Positions 16,382 through 24,888 of a stretch of 34,596 bases of DNA are shown in pieces. The notes under the pieces were generated by a model. It was not told the DNA's origin and did no database searches. It worked only from the letters and a program-made list of their open reading frames with translations. Each line of letters starts with the position of its first letter. Positions within the stretch are counted from its first letter, which is position 1. Origin of the DNA: CAYUCE01 sp964443275 (GTDB lineage Bacteria > Bipolaricaulota > Bipolaricaulia > CAYUCE01); contig CAYUCE010000017.1 in assembly GCA_964443275.1 (NCBI GenBank), positions 1 through 34,596 on the forward strand. Direction: 5' to 3'. The translations under genes and the position numbers were made by a program.

Positions 16382-17479
16382 ATGAAAACCACTTTAAGTT
16401 GCATAAAAGCGGATATAGGTAGTATTGGTGGTCACATCGTACCCAGCAAAGGGGTATTAAATCGTATCCGTGAACACATAGGACATGAAGGTGAGGTAAG
16501 AGATCACTTTATCACTTACACCGGAGACGATGTATCCATATTAATAAGTCACCATAAAGGCGCAGAAACTAGCCAAATACATCAACTAGCATGGGATGCT
16601 TTCCAAAAAGGGACCGAAGTAGCCAAGGAAGAGGGCCTATACGGAGCCGGTCAAGACCTACTCTCCGACGCCTTCTCCGGCAATGTGAGGGGGTTAGGTC
16701 CAGCGGTAGCCGAAATGGAGTTTGAAGAAAGGCCCAATGAACCATTCCTTTTATTTATGGCCGATAAAACGGAGCCGGGAGCCTACAATTTACCGCTTTA
16801 TTTGACTTTTGCCGATCCCATGTATAATAGCGGTTTGATTCTTTCACCCAAAATGGAAGGGGGATTCACATTTACCATCATGGACGTAGAATATACCGAA
16901 GGAGAAAGAACAATTGAGCTTAACTCACCCGAGGACATCTACGATATTGCCTGTCTTCTAAGAGATAACCACCGTTTCGTGGTAAAATCTATTTCGTCCA
17001 GAAAGACCGGGCAAATATGTGTGGCCTGCTCTACCACCAGGCTATCTAAGATAGCAGGAAAGTACGTGGGAAAAGATGATCCCGTCATGCTCATCCGAGT
17101 CCAATCACAATTTCCATCCAGTGGAGAGGTATTAGCCCCTTACCAGATTGGACACTATGTGGGAGGATTCATGCGCGGTTCACATACCGGTCCACTAATG
17201 CCAGCGAAAAGTGAGAGTGCTGTATCCTACTTTGATGGTCCACCAATGGTTTCCTGCCTCGGTTTCTGTGTACACGAAGGCAAGTTAACGGAACCGGTAG
17301 ATGTCTTTGACCACCCGTTATGGGACCAGGTAAGAGATAGGGTAACACAAAAGGCAATTGAAATGAGAAAGCAAGGTTTCTCCGGACCGGCGATGCTCGG
17401 ATATCAAGAGCTAGAATATGGCGGAATCACCGAACGGATGGATAAACTGGAAGAGAAATTTGAAGTTACAGAGAACTGA
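16382..17479 (+). CDS. fbp: Fructose-1,6-bisphosphate aldolase/phosphatase, archaeal type
   Basis: This is a 365-residue bifunctional gluconeogenic enzyme (FBPase class V). It condenses triose phosphates and then removes the 1-phosphate, making the pathway irreversible toward fructose-6-phosphate. The Schiff-base lysine is K231 and the nearby tyrosine is Y228, in KYVGKDDP; these align with K232 and Y229 described for the Thermoproteus enzyme, one residue out of register. Metal-site text is visible at KADIGSIGGH, TYTGDD, GQDLL and DKTEPGAYN. GHYVGGFMRGSHTGPLMP is a family hallmark. AGAGGTG lies 13 nt before the ATG. The enzyme is common in Archaea and in deep-branching or autotrophic bacteria. 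Confidence 0.94.
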   Translation: MKTTLSCIKADIGSIGGHIVPSKGVLNRIREHIGHEGEVRDHFITYTGDDVSILISHHKGAETSQIHQLAWDAFQKGTEVAKEEGLYGAGQDLLSDAFSGNVRGLGPAVAEMEFEERPNEPFLLFMADKTEPGAYNLPLYLTFADPMYNSGLILSPKMEGGFTFTIMDVEYTEGERTIELNSPEDIYDIACLLRDNHRFVVKSISSRKTGQICVACSTTRLSKIAGKYVGKDDPVMLIRVQSQFPSSGEVLAPYQIGHYVGGFMRGSHTGPLMPAKSESAVSYFDGPPMVSCLGFCVHEGKLTEPVDVFDHPLWDQVRDRVTQKAIEMRKQGFSGPAMLGYQELEYGGITERMDKLEEKFEVTEN

Positions 17480-17509
17480 TTATTTTGGTAAAGTAGCCCT
17501 ATCAATTAC

Positions 17510-18070
17510 ATGAAATTAGAAAACGAGATTGAAGAAGTTCTGATCACTGAGGAGGAAATCGATGATAAGATAAGTGAGTTAGGCAAAAAAATAACCGCGG
17601 ATTATGATAAGTTAAAGAGGAAATGTTCTTCCCAAAAACTTTTGGCCGTAGGGGTTTTGTGCGGATCGGTAATATTTTTGGCCGATTTGACCAGAGAGAT
17701 TAAGCTCCCTTTAGAATATGATTTTATCGCTGTTGGCAGCTATGGTCACTCCCGGGTACCCGGAGATCTTAAATTAACCAAAGATTTGGAAAGATCCGTG
17801 GAAGGAAAGGATATCCTAATCGTTGAAGATATAGTAGATACCGGGAAAACGCTTGCTTATATCAAGGGGATGTTAGAAAGCCGGGGACCGCGATCAATAA
17901 AAATAGCCACCTTGGTAAATAAAACCCCCCGGAGGGAAGTTGAAATATCACTTGATTATGCAGGATTTACAGTAAAACAGGACAAATTCCTAGTAGGTTA
18001 TGGCCTTGATTATGATGAAAAATATAGGAATCTACCTTATATCGCCTCTTTAAAATATGAATCGGATTAG
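17510..18070 (+). CDS. hpt: Hypoxanthine/guanine phosphoribosyltransferase
   Basis: This is a 186-residue type-I phosphoribosyltransferase that would convert hypoxanthine or guanine with PRPP to IMP or GMP in purine salvage. The PRPP-binding loop VEDIVDTGKT is at residues 105-114. Other HPRT features are VLCGSVIFLADL near 49-60 with the CGS-type loop, DFIAVGSYG near 71, the LVNKTPRR lysine region and VGYGLDYDEKYRNLPYI at the end, typical of bacterial HPRT. No strong ribosome-binding site is visible. The tsaD ATG follows its stop by 2 nt, so the two are cotranscribed. Confidence 0.92.
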   Translation: MKLENEIEEVLITEEEIDDKISELGKKITADYDKLKRKCSSQKLLAVGVLCGSVIFLADLTREIKLPLEYDFIAVGSYGHSRVPGDLKLTKDLERSVEGKDILIVEDIVDTGKTLAYIKGMLESRGPRSIKIATLVNKTPRREVEISLDYAGFTVKQDKFLVGYGLDYDEKYRNLPYIASLKYESD

Positions 18071-18072
18071 AA

Positions 18073-19083
18073 ATGAGTTTTCATACCTTGGGAATAGAAA
18101 CTTCTTGTGATGAAACTGCTTGCGGGATAGTTAGAGATAACCGGGAAATCTTATCCAATGTGGTCTTCTCTCAAAGCCACCTTCACGAAAAATACGGAGG
18201 AGTGGTCCCCGAAATTGCTTCCAGAAACCACCTAAAAAAAGTTGTGCCAGTTATCGAAGAAAGCCTGCAGGTGGCAAATCTCCACATGACTCAGATAGAT
18301 CTGGTGGGGGCAACTTATGGACCCGGTTTAGTAGGACCCCTTTTGGTAGGTCTGTCCTGCGGAAAGTCCATCGCCTACGGCTTAGATATACCCTTTATGG
18401 GAATAAACCACCTGGAAGCCCACATTTTTGCCCACTTTCTGGCCTACGATTCTGTGACTTCTCCCTTATTGGTCCTCATCGTCTCCGGTGGGCATACCAG
18501 CCTGATTTACGTATCAAGCTGGGGAGACTACCAAGTGTTGGGAAACACCCGTGATGATGCAGCGGGGGAGGCCTTCGACAAAGTGGGCAATCTCTTGGAT
18601 CTAGGCTATCCAGCCGGCCCTAAAATCGACAAATTGGCAAAAGCTGGGGACGGGAAAGCAATTGACCTTCCCCGGCCTATGTTAGAAGATGAAAGCTTGG
18701 ATTTTAGTTTTGCCGGCTTAAAAACGGCTATAGTCTATTACTTAGAGGATAAAAATATGCAAAATATAGATAAACCAGATGTAGCGGCCTCCTTTCAAGC
18801 TGCAGTGGTAGATGTACTGGTCAAAAAAACCCTCCATGCCGCAAAAAGTAAGGACCTACGAAAGATAGCTGTAGTTGGAGGAGTAGCTTGTAATTCTGAG
18901 CTTAGATATAGATTTGAACAAGTTGCGGAAAAAAATAAGCTGGAAGTTTTTTTCCCTCCACCCTCTTTGTGCACCGATAACGGAGCGATGATAGCGGCAA
19001 ATGCCCACTATAAATTTAAAAAGTTTGGCCTGACCCACCCGCTCGATCTGGCTCCCCAACCATCGCTAAACATAGGTGACTGA
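18073..19083 (+). CDS. tsaD: tRNA N6-adenosine threonylcarbamoyltransferase TsaD
   Basis: This is a 336-residue ASKHA-fold protein that transfers threonylcarbamoyl to A37 of ANN-decoding tRNAs, working with TsaB and TsaE. The N-terminal hallmark GIETSCDET is at residues 7-15, the metal ligands H113 and H117 are in INHLEAH, and SGGHTSLI and GGVACNSELR follow, with a final metal aspartate in CTDNGAMIA. The length is normal. It begins 2 nt after the phosphoribosyltransferase gene and ends 5 nt from the convergent M16 peptidase gene. I saw no hairpin terminator at this junction. Confidence 0.96.
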   Translation: MSFHTLGIETSCDETACGIVRDNREILSNVVFSQSHLHEKYGGVVPEIASRNHLKKVVPVIEESLQVANLHMTQIDLVGATYGPGLVGPLLVGLSCGKSIAYGLDIPFMGINHLEAHIFAHFLAYDSVTSPLLVLIVSGGHTSLIYVSSWGDYQVLGNTRDDAAGEAFDKVGNLLDLGYPAGPKIDKLAKAGDGKAIDLPRPMLEDESLDFSFAGLKTAIVYYLEDKNMQNIDKPDVAASFQAAVVDVLVKKTLHAAKSKDLRKIAVVGGVACNSELRYRFEQVAEKNKLEVFFPPPSLCTDNGAMIAANAHYKFKKFGLTHPLDLAPQPSLNIGD

Positions 19084-19088
19084 AGCCA

Positions 19089-20366
19089 TCATCCGGCCGA
19101 TATTGTGGATTCAAGGTTTAGTAATTTCTCTTTGTGAGGCCCGATCAGAACTAAAGAAGGGTCTTTAAAAACCTCATTTGCCACCTCTTCCAACTGGCCG
19201 GGCTTTATCTTCTCAACTTGCTTTATAACTTCATCGACGGATATCAGCTTTCTTTCATAAATGGTTGAAATTCCCAACCTCATCATCCGGGGGAAACTCC
19301 CTTCCATACCCAGCAAGAAATTACCTTTCAGCTTCTCTTTAGCCGTCTTTAGCGTGGAGCGGTCAATGGGCTCATTGGCCAATTTCCTTGCCTCTTCTAA
19401 AATTATTTCCACTACTTCTTTAAGGCGGCCCCCCTTGGTGCTGGAGTAAACACGGACCAAGCCGGTATCCCTATAATAGGTAGTGTGACTGGATATGGAA
19501 TAGACCAGGCCCAACTCTTCCCGAATTCGTCTGAACAAGCGCGAGCTCATCCCGCTTCCAAAGATGGCGTTTAGGGCCTCCAGCGCGAAGCGCCTTTCAT
19601 CACTCATGGGGATACCTTCAAATCCCAGACATAGGTGAGTTTGAAGGATATCCTTTTCCTCCACTTGAAAAGAGGGATCCACTTTAGGCGGGGAGGCGGT
19701 GATAAGCTGGCTGGATTCGGAAGGTACTAGGTCTTTAAATTTCCGGTCTGCTAACTGTTTTAAACGTTCTAAATCTACGTCTCCAACCGCCACCAAGACT
19801 AAATTCTGGCCGTTGTAAAACTTATGATGCTGAAGGAAATCGTCTCGGTTCATCCCGGCCACGCTTTCCTTATTTCCTATGACCGGACGGGAGAGAGGAG
19901 TGCTGTCCGGCCAAACGGTTTGCACAAATAGGTCAAAAATCCTATCCTGCGGATTATCTTCTTGTGATTTTATTTCCTCTAAGACTACCCCGCGTTCGGT
20001 TTCAATATCTTGTTGGCGCAACAAAGGATTAACAAGAAGATCAGCCAAAACATCAAAGGCTTTCTCCAAGTGCTTGGAGAGCACATTGACGTAAAGGAGG
20101 GTATATTCCTTATGGGTCAGCCCGTTTATATTACCGCCTAGAGCATCGATTTCCTCTGAAATCTGAAAGGATGATCTGTGCTCGGTACCTTTAAAAAGAA
20201 GATGCTCAAGGAAGTGAGCCACGCCGCTTTTCCCGCCTGGATCGTGTCTGCTTCCAACCTTTACCCAAATCCCCAAACTAAGCGGCCTTTTGGGTCTTTG
20301 CTCCACGATGAGCCTGGGCCCATTATCCAGCGAGCCGTGGTAACAACCCTTATAGAGCTTCTCCAT
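19089..20366 (-). CDS. M16-family zinc peptidase (PepR/MlpA type)
   Basis: This is a 425-residue insulinase-type metallopeptidase. The inverted zinc motif HFLEH (HxxEH) is at residues 51-55, and the third ligand is in the following acidic segment ERGVVLEEIKSQEDNP. A C-terminal inactive-like half follows, with FGSGMSSRLFRRIREELGLVYS split across the R/Y substrate-binding region. It lies directly downstream of pnp, as in many Gram-positive and deep-branching genomes (rpsO-pnp-mlpA order; family knowledge). The gap to pnp is 42 nt and no terminator is visible there. The substrate is unknown; homologues degrade short peptides or influence protease production. Confidence 0.92.
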   Translation of the reverse strand: MEKLYKGCYHGSLDNGPRLIVEQRPKRPLSLGIWVKVGSRHDPGGKSGVAHFLEHLLFKGTEHRSSFQISEEIDALGGNINGLTHKEYTLLYVNVLSKHLEKAFDVLADLLVNPLLRQQDIETERGVVLEEIKSQEDNPQDRIFDLFVQTVWPDSTPLSRPVIGNKESVAGMNRDDFLQHHKFYNGQNLVLVAVGDVDLERLKQLADRKFKDLVPSESSQLITASPPKVDPSFQVEEKDILQTHLCLGFEGIPMSDERRFALEALNAIFGSGMSSRLFRRIREELGLVYSISSHTTYYRDTGLVRVYSSTKGGRLKEVVEIILEEARKLANEPIDRSTLKTAKEKLKGNFLLGMEGSFPRMMRLGISTIYERKLISVDEVIKQVEKIKPGQLEEVANEVFKDPSLVLIGPHKEKLLNLESTISAG

Positions 20367-20408
20367 TATTATCGGCCCAATCTTTCCTGTAAATCACCTA
20401 AAGTAAAA

Positions 20409-22772
20409 TTACATTTTGTCAAATTTTACATCTTCCCGAGGAATCTTTCTAAAGAAATATTTGCCTTTATCATCTATCCTAATCACTTTTACAGCTACTT
20501 GATCACCTGGTTTAACCACATCTTCAACCTTTCTTACATATCCATCGGAAAGTTCAGAGATATGAATAAGCCCGGTAATATTTACTCCGTCCTTTTCAGC
20601 TTCTACGAAGGCCCCAAAATCGGTGGTATTTTTCACCTTACCTAACAGAGTCTCTCCCACCTGGATTTTTTTATCACTTTCTTCTGGAACCTTTCTCAAG
20701 TTTATGCGACCCATTTCATCTATCTCGGTTACTTCCACCGTTATTTCTTCTCCCATTTGAACAATGTCTTTCACACTTTCCACGTATCCTTCAGCCAAAT
20801 CTGAAATATGGATCATCCCGGTTGCCCCTCTTTTGATTTCCACAAAGGCCCCGTAGTTTTCAATTCTGGTAACCACCCCTTTGTATCTTTTACCTACCTC
20901 AACTTCCTCGGTTAGCTCCTCGATCATTTCTTTGGCTTTTTGAACTTCTTCTTTGAAAGGGCCAGCTATCTTGACTTTTCCTTCGTCATCGATATCGATC
21001 TCGGTATTTGTTTCATCGATTATCTTCCTTATTATCTTCCCCCCGGGGCCGATGACCGAGCCGATTTTCTCTTCATCTATCTCCATTACCTCAAGAACTG
21101 GGGCGTGAGGAGAGAGGGTTGACCTCGGCTCTTCGAGGGCCTCCTTCATCCGATCTAAAATCTCATATCTGGCTTCCTTCGCCCTGTGGAGGGCTTTTTT
21201 CATAATCTCTGCTGAAATACCTCCCGCCTTCACATCTAACTGCAGAGCACATATTCCATCCCTGGTGCCGGCCACTTTGAAGTCCATATCACCAAAATGA
21301 TCCTCTATGCCCTGAATGTCTGTCAATAGTTCGTATCTATCAGCTTCCTCTACTAACCCTATGGCCACCCCGGCTACCGGTTTCTTTATGGGAATTCCAG
21401 CGTCCATGAGAGCCAAACTAGCAGAGCAGACGGAGGCCATCGAACTTGAACCATTTGATTCCAAAATCTCCGAAACCATCCTAATTATATAAGGAAACTC
21501 ATCCTCTGTGGGCAATACGCTGATCAAGGCACTTTCGGCTAAATGCCCATGTCCGATTTCCCTCCTTTTTGGTGGTCCCATATAGCCGGTTTCACCCACG
21601 CTAAACGATGGGAAGTTGTAATGTAGCATAAACCGCTTGCGGCCTTGCCTTATCATCTGGTCAATTATTTGCTCATCCTGCTCGGTGGTACCCAAAGTAG
21701 CTGTACCCAAACTCTGGGTTTCCCCTCGGGTGAATAGGGCTGATCCATGAACCCGAGGAAGTATCCCCACTTCACAGGTGACTGACCTTAATTGATCCGG
21801 CATCCTTTTGTCTATCCTCTCCTTATCAGTGATGATATGCTTTCGCATCAACTTCTTATATTGTTCATCGAAAACTTCTGACAATGTCTTTTCTGCTTTT
21901 ATGAAGTCCTCGTCAGTTGGATCAGTAAGGCCCTCAGATTCCAATACCTGCTTGATTTTGCTCTTTCTTAGAGAATCGGTAATTCCCTGGCGATCTGATT
22001 TATTATCGGCCTTTTTTATACCCTGTAGATCTTCAGAGGTAAATTCGAGCTTGCTATGGTAATATTCCACCTCAGAGGCTTCTGGAACCTCGATCTTATC
22101 AATAGCGCATTTGTCCGCAAATTCCTTTTGCAAATCAATTAATTCGTCTAGCCGATCTTTGGCTAGTTGGATGGCTTGGATTACCTCAGCTTCTGACAAT
22201 TCGTTCATGGAACCCTCCACCATGGTTACTGCATCGGCTGTTCCGGCCACCACAATGTTTATATCGCTTTCCTCAAAAACTTGAGCTGGGGGGTTTACTA
22301 CAAATTCACCATCTGATCTACCCACCCGTACTCCCGCTACGGGTTCCAGATAGGGAATAGGTGATATCATTAGTGCCGAAGAAGCCCCCAGCATGCCAGC
22401 GATCTCCGGTGGAAAGTCTTTATCAGCGGACAGAACAGTAACCACGATCTGGACCTTCTCCTGATAATTATCTGGAAAACAGGGCCGTATTGGCCTGTCA
22501 ATCATTCGGGCATTAAGAATGGCTTCATTCGAGGGTTTACCTTCCCTTTTTATAAATCCTCCGGGTATCCTTCCCCCTGCATAGAATTTCTCTTCGTAAT
22601 CTACTATTAGGGGGAAATAATCAATATCTTCCGCTTCATCCCTCACCACGGTTACCAGTACTCGAGTATCGCCAAAACTTACTACACAAGCACCGTCGGC
22701 TTGACGAGCAAGCCTCCCGGTTTCAATTTTAAAATCCCCTCTTTTGACTTCTATAGGTTTTTGCTTAATCAT
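20409..22772 (-). CDS. pnp: Polyribonucleotide nucleotidyltransferase (PNPase) with two S1 domains
   Basis: This is a 3'-5' phosphorolytic exoribonuclease of the RNA degradosome. Counting from ATG 22778 (789 residues), two RNase PH-like halves cover about 10-225 and 325-555. The phosphate-site text SNGSSSMASVC is near 441-451, the KH domain is at about 561-621 with GPGG at 577-580, and S1 domains follow at about 627-697 and 706-778. PNPases usually have one S1 domain and about 700 residues, so the second S1 is unusual. I prefer the ATG at 22772 (787 residues), because GAGG lies 7 nt before it and only 1 nt before the ATG at 22778. The gene starts at the end of rpsO, so translation is coupled. 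Confidence 0.95.
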   Translation of the reverse strand: MIKQKPIEVKRGDFKIETGRLARQADGACVVSFGDTRVLVTVVRDEAEDIDYFPLIVDYEEKFYAGGRIPGGFIKREGKPSNEAILNARMIDRPIRPCFPDNYQEKVQIVVTVLSADKDFPPEIAGMLGASSALMISPIPYLEPVAGVRVGRSDGEFVVNPPAQVFEESDINIVVAGTADAVTMVEGSMNELSEAEVIQAIQLAKDRLDELIDLQKEFADKCAIDKIEVPEASEVEYYHSKLEFTSEDLQGIKKADNKSDRQGITDSLRKSKIKQVLESEGLTDPTDEDFIKAEKTLSEVFDEQYKKLMRKHIITDKERIDKRMPDQLRSVTCEVGILPRVHGSALFTRGETQSLGTATLGTTEQDEQIIDQMIRQGRKRFMLHYNFPSFSVGETGYMGPPKRREIGHGHLAESALISVLPTEDEFPYIIRMVSEILESNGSSSMASVCSASLALMDAGIPIKKPVAGVAIGLVEEADRYELLTDIQGIEDHFGDMDFKVAGTRDGICALQLDVKAGGISAEIMKKALHRAKEARYEILDRMKEALEEPRSTLSPHAPVLEVMEIDEEKIGSVIGPGGKIIRKIIDETNTEIDIDDEGKVKIAGPFKEEVQKAKEMIEELTEEVEVGKRYKGVVTRIENYGAFVEIKRGATGMIHISDLAEGYVESVKDIVQMGEEITVEVTEIDEMGRINLRKVPEESDKKIQVGETLLGKVKNTTDFGAFVEAEKDGVNITGLIHISELSDGYVRKVEDVVKPGDQVAVKVIRIDDKGKYFFRKIPREDVKFDKM

Positions 22773-22774
22773 GG

Positions 22775-23056
22775 TCATGCCTCTTTAATATCTCTAATTT
22801 CCAGATCCTGGATCAATTCCTGATATACTTTCGGATCGTTCTTCTTTAGATACTTCATTAGCTTTCTTCTTTGATTAACCTTTTGGACCAACCCGTATTC
22901 GGAGTGAAAATCGTGTTTATGTTCTTTTAAATGTTCAGTCAAAGATTTAATTTCTTCGGTCAAAAGTGCAATCTGTACCCGGGTAGAGCCTGTATCATCG
23001 GGGTGGTTTCCATACTGTTCGATTATCTCTGTTTTTTTAACTTTAGTAAGTGACAT
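22775..23056 (-). CDS. rpsO: Small ribosomal subunit protein uS15
   Basis: This is a 93-residue ribosomal protein that binds the central domain of 16S rRNA. The conserved segments DDTGSTRVQIALLTEEI, LTEHLKEHKHDFHS and VNQRRKLMKYLKK are present; the usual length is 89. GGAGGT lies 9 nt upstream of the ATG. The order rpsO-pnp is widely conserved, and S15 and PNPase are often autoregulated through this leader. Its stop overlaps the first possible pnp start. Confidence 0.97.
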   Translation of the reverse strand: MSLTKVKKTEIIEQYGNHPDDTGSTRVQIALLTEEIKSLTEHLKEHKHDFHSEYGLVQKVNQRRKLMKYLKKNDPKVYQELIQDLEIRDIKEA

Positions 23057-23130
23057 TTATTATCTACCTCCAGATTTAAGTATTTCAATAAGCCGCCTTT
23101 CAAAAATTTATTTAATCTCATTTATCCCTT

Positions 23131-24420
23131 TTATGCATATTTTTGTTGCAATTTACTTACCTTACTCTTTACCTCTTCTTCATCTACCGTCAATATATCT
23201 CCGTTCTCCATAACAATTTTACCATCTATTATAACTGTCTCAACATCGCCGGCCCGGCCAGAGTAGACCAAATTTGAAACCAAATTATAGCGTGGTATCA
23301 GATGCGGCTTATCAAGGTCAACAATAATCAAATCAGCTTTATTCCCTTCCTTTATTTCCCCCGCATCGGGCCATCCTAGAGCACAAGCGCCGTGAACCGT
23401 CCCCATCTTTAGAGCTTGGGTAGGTGGAATTGTGGTGGGATCTTTGCTGGCCACTTTCTGCAAAAGAGAAGCTAGGCGAATTTCTTCCCATACATCCAGG
23501 TTGTTATTAGAAGCGGCACCGTCAGTACCTAAACTTACCCGTACCCCACAGTCCAGCATCTCACTTACCGGAGCAATACCCACCCCCAGCTTCATATTGC
23601 TCCCTGGATTATGAACTACATTAACCGATTTATCGGCTAAAATATCAATATCTTCTCTATCCACATGAACACAATGAGCCGCTATTGTGGGCACTTCAAA
23701 TATGCCCAGCTTGTTCAAATAACACACTGGGCTCATATTATACTCCTTATAAGAGTTCGACACTTCTTCTTCAGTTTCCGCCAGGTGAGTATGGATTAAT
23801 AAGTTACGCTCAGCCGCTACGTTTTTTACTTCTTCCCATACTTGCTCTATCGTGCTGTAGACGGCGTGAGGTGAAAGTGCCACTTTAATCCTGCCCTCTG
23901 CCTGGCCATCCCAATTCCTGGCAAGTTCTATTGCTTTATCGATCTCCTGGCGCTTTTTCGTATCATCCTGGGCTATGATTCCATAAGAAAGAAGGCCGCG
24001 CATCCCACATTCTTTACAAGCTTTAGCTACCTCATCCATAAAAAAGTACATATCGGCAAAGCCGGTAACTCCGGACTTAATTAGCTCTTGCATACCTAAA
24101 AGAGCCCCCCAATATACGTCTTCTGATGTTAGCTTCTCCTCTATCGGCCATATCTTCTCCTCTAACCAACTTTTAAGGGGCAAATCATCAGCATAACCTC
24201 TAAACAGGGTCATAGCCAAGTGAGTATGGGCGTTAATAAATCCAGGCAGTATGGCCTTTTTGTTGGCTCCATCCAATAACTTATCATACTGGTGAGGAAC
24301 TAACCTATCAGTAGTACCTATCTTTTTAATCTTCCCATCCTCAATTAGAATCGCTTGGCTGGATGAATTTTGTTTATTGGTTAGCGTGGGGATAAAAAAA
24401 TTTTTCAAAAATATTTTCAT
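23131..24420 (-). CDS. mtaD: 5-methylthioadenosine / S-adenosylhomocysteine deaminase
   Basis: This is a 429-residue amidohydrolase that deaminates MTA, SAH or related adenosine derivatives. The metal motif HTH is at residues 65-67 (NAHTHLAMTLFRGY), followed by HTHLAETEEE, the histidine in IAAHCVHVD and the catalytic aspartate in SLGTDGAASNNNLD. LKSWLEEKIWPIEEKLT is a signature of the MtaD group. The length is normal. A promoter is present at 24458-24486. It may be cotranscribed with rpsO, 74 nt downstream. The purine salvage role fits the HPRT encoded nearby. Confidence 0.93.
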   Translation of the reverse strand: MKIFLKNFFIPTLTNKQNSSSQAILIEDGKIKKIGTTDRLVPHQYDKLLDGANKKAILPGFINAHTHLAMTLFRGYADDLPLKSWLEEKIWPIEEKLTSEDVYWGALLGMQELIKSGVTGFADMYFFMDEVAKACKECGMRGLLSYGIIAQDDTKKRQEIDKAIELARNWDGQAEGRIKVALSPHAVYSTIEQVWEEVKNVAAERNLLIHTHLAETEEEVSNSYKEYNMSPVCYLNKLGIFEVPTIAAHCVHVDREDIDILADKSVNVVHNPGSNMKLGVGIAPVSEMLDCGVRVSLGTDGAASNNNLDVWEEIRLASLLQKVASKDPTTIPPTQALKMGTVHGACALGWPDAGEIKEGNKADLIIVDLDKPHLIPRYNLVSNLVYSGRAGDVETVIIDGKIVMENGDILTVDEEEVKSKVSKLQQKYA

Positions 24421-24457
24421 TTAACTTTATTCTTTCTACCTCTTTTTTCACACCAAA

Positions 24458-24486
24458 ATTTTACATAAAGGCTGATAGAAATGCAA
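24458..24486 (-). promoter_or_regulatory. Promoter for mtaD
   Basis: On the minus strand there is TTGCAT (24486-24481), a 17-nt spacer and TAAAAT (24463-24458). It is divergent from the trp promoter; about 80 nt separate the two, including a perfect palindrome. Confidence 0.55.
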
Positions 24487-24533
24487 ATTCAATTTATAAG
24501 TGTATTAAAAACTATCCCCGCAAGGCAAACCAC

Positions 24534-24568
24534 TCCAGCACCTACTTGCTAAGCAAGTAGGTGCTGGA
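24534..24568. repeat. Perfect 35-nt palindrome next to the trp promoter
   Basis: Two 17-nt arms are exact reverse complements around a single central A; the left arm begins TCCAGCACC and the right arm ends GGTGCTGGA. Its edge lies one base from the trp -35 box. No T-run follows on either strand, so it is not an ordinary intrinsic terminator. It could be an operator for a dimeric regulator of the trp and/or mtaD promoters, or a small mobile palindromic repeat. Confidence 0.85.
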
Positions 24569-24569
24569 C

Positions 24570-24597
24570 TTGACAAAAATAAAATATGTGCTATTAT
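24570..24597 (+). promoter_or_regulatory. Promoter of the trp-pheA operon
   Basis: There is a perfect TTGACA (24570-24575), a 16-nt spacer and TATTAT (24592-24597). Transcription should start near 24604, about 20 nt before the leader-peptide ATG. The -35 box abuts the 35-nt palindrome. Confidence 0.75.
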
Positions 24598-24622
24598 TTG
24601 AAACGTCACTCGAGGTAAAATT

Positions 24623-24727
24623 ATGGTCAATAAAACTGAAGTAGAAATACAAAAGATGGAATTTCTAGCTACGACTTCAACTTTGAGTGATTTTTATTTT
24701 AGCTTTTGGTGGTTTAGTTACGCTTAA
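24623..24727 (+). CDS. trpL: Aromatic amino-acid leader peptide of the trp-pheA attenuator
   Basis: This is a 34-codon ORF starting at ATG 24623, with GAGG 7 nt upstream, and ending at TAA 24725-24727. Residues 24-33 read FYFSFWWFSY: four Phe, two Tyr and two tandem Trp in ten codons (five Phe in the whole peptide). It is followed by a large hairpin and an intrinsic terminator, the layout of ribosome-mediated attenuation. Stalling at scarce Trp, Phe or Tyr tRNA would change folding of the downstream RNA and let transcription enter trpE. This fits an operon that makes both Trp and, through pheA, Phe. A shorter form could start at the ATG 24656. The peptide probably has no function after translation. 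Confidence 0.85.
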   Translation: MVNKTEVEIQKMEFLATTSTLSDFYFSFWWFSYA

Positions 24728-24760
24728 TCGTTAGCACCTTAAAAAGTGCTACTGATTAAG
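24723..24760 (+). promoter_or_regulatory. Attenuator hairpin overlapping the leader stop codon
   Basis: CTTAATC (24723-24729) pairs with GATTAAG (24754-24760) and TAGCAC (24732-24737) with GTGCTA (24746-24751), giving a 13-bp two-part stem. The leader stop codon lies in its 5' arm, so a ribosome finishing the peptide would block it, whereas one stalled at the Trp codons (24707-24712) might not. I could not find by eye a classical antiterminator that competes for the terminator arm. Confidence 0.65.
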
Positions 24761-24767
24761 TTGGTTT

Positions 24768-24797
24768 AGACTGTGGATTTACTCCGCGGTCTTTTTC
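24768..24797 (+). terminator. Attenuator terminator of the trp-pheA operon
   Basis: The arms at 24768-24777 and 24783-24792 form a 10-bp stem (two G-U pairs) with the loop TTTAC, followed by a run of T at 24792-24796 and more T-rich sequence. It lies about 40 nt after the leader stop codon and about 120 nt ahead of trpE, as expected for an attenuator. Confidence 0.8.
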
Positions 24798-24888
24798 TAT
24801 TTTTGGGAAAGTAAAAAGTGTTATTAGCTTTAGTGCAGATTTATGAGCTCAACTAAATGTCAACCAAAATTATCGAGAGGTGATTTAA

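Noticed and set aside
23074..23103. Promoter-like TTGAAA-18-TTAAAT before rpsO on the minus strand
   Set aside because: The predicted start would fall on the rpsO ribosome-binding site, so the transcript would lack it.
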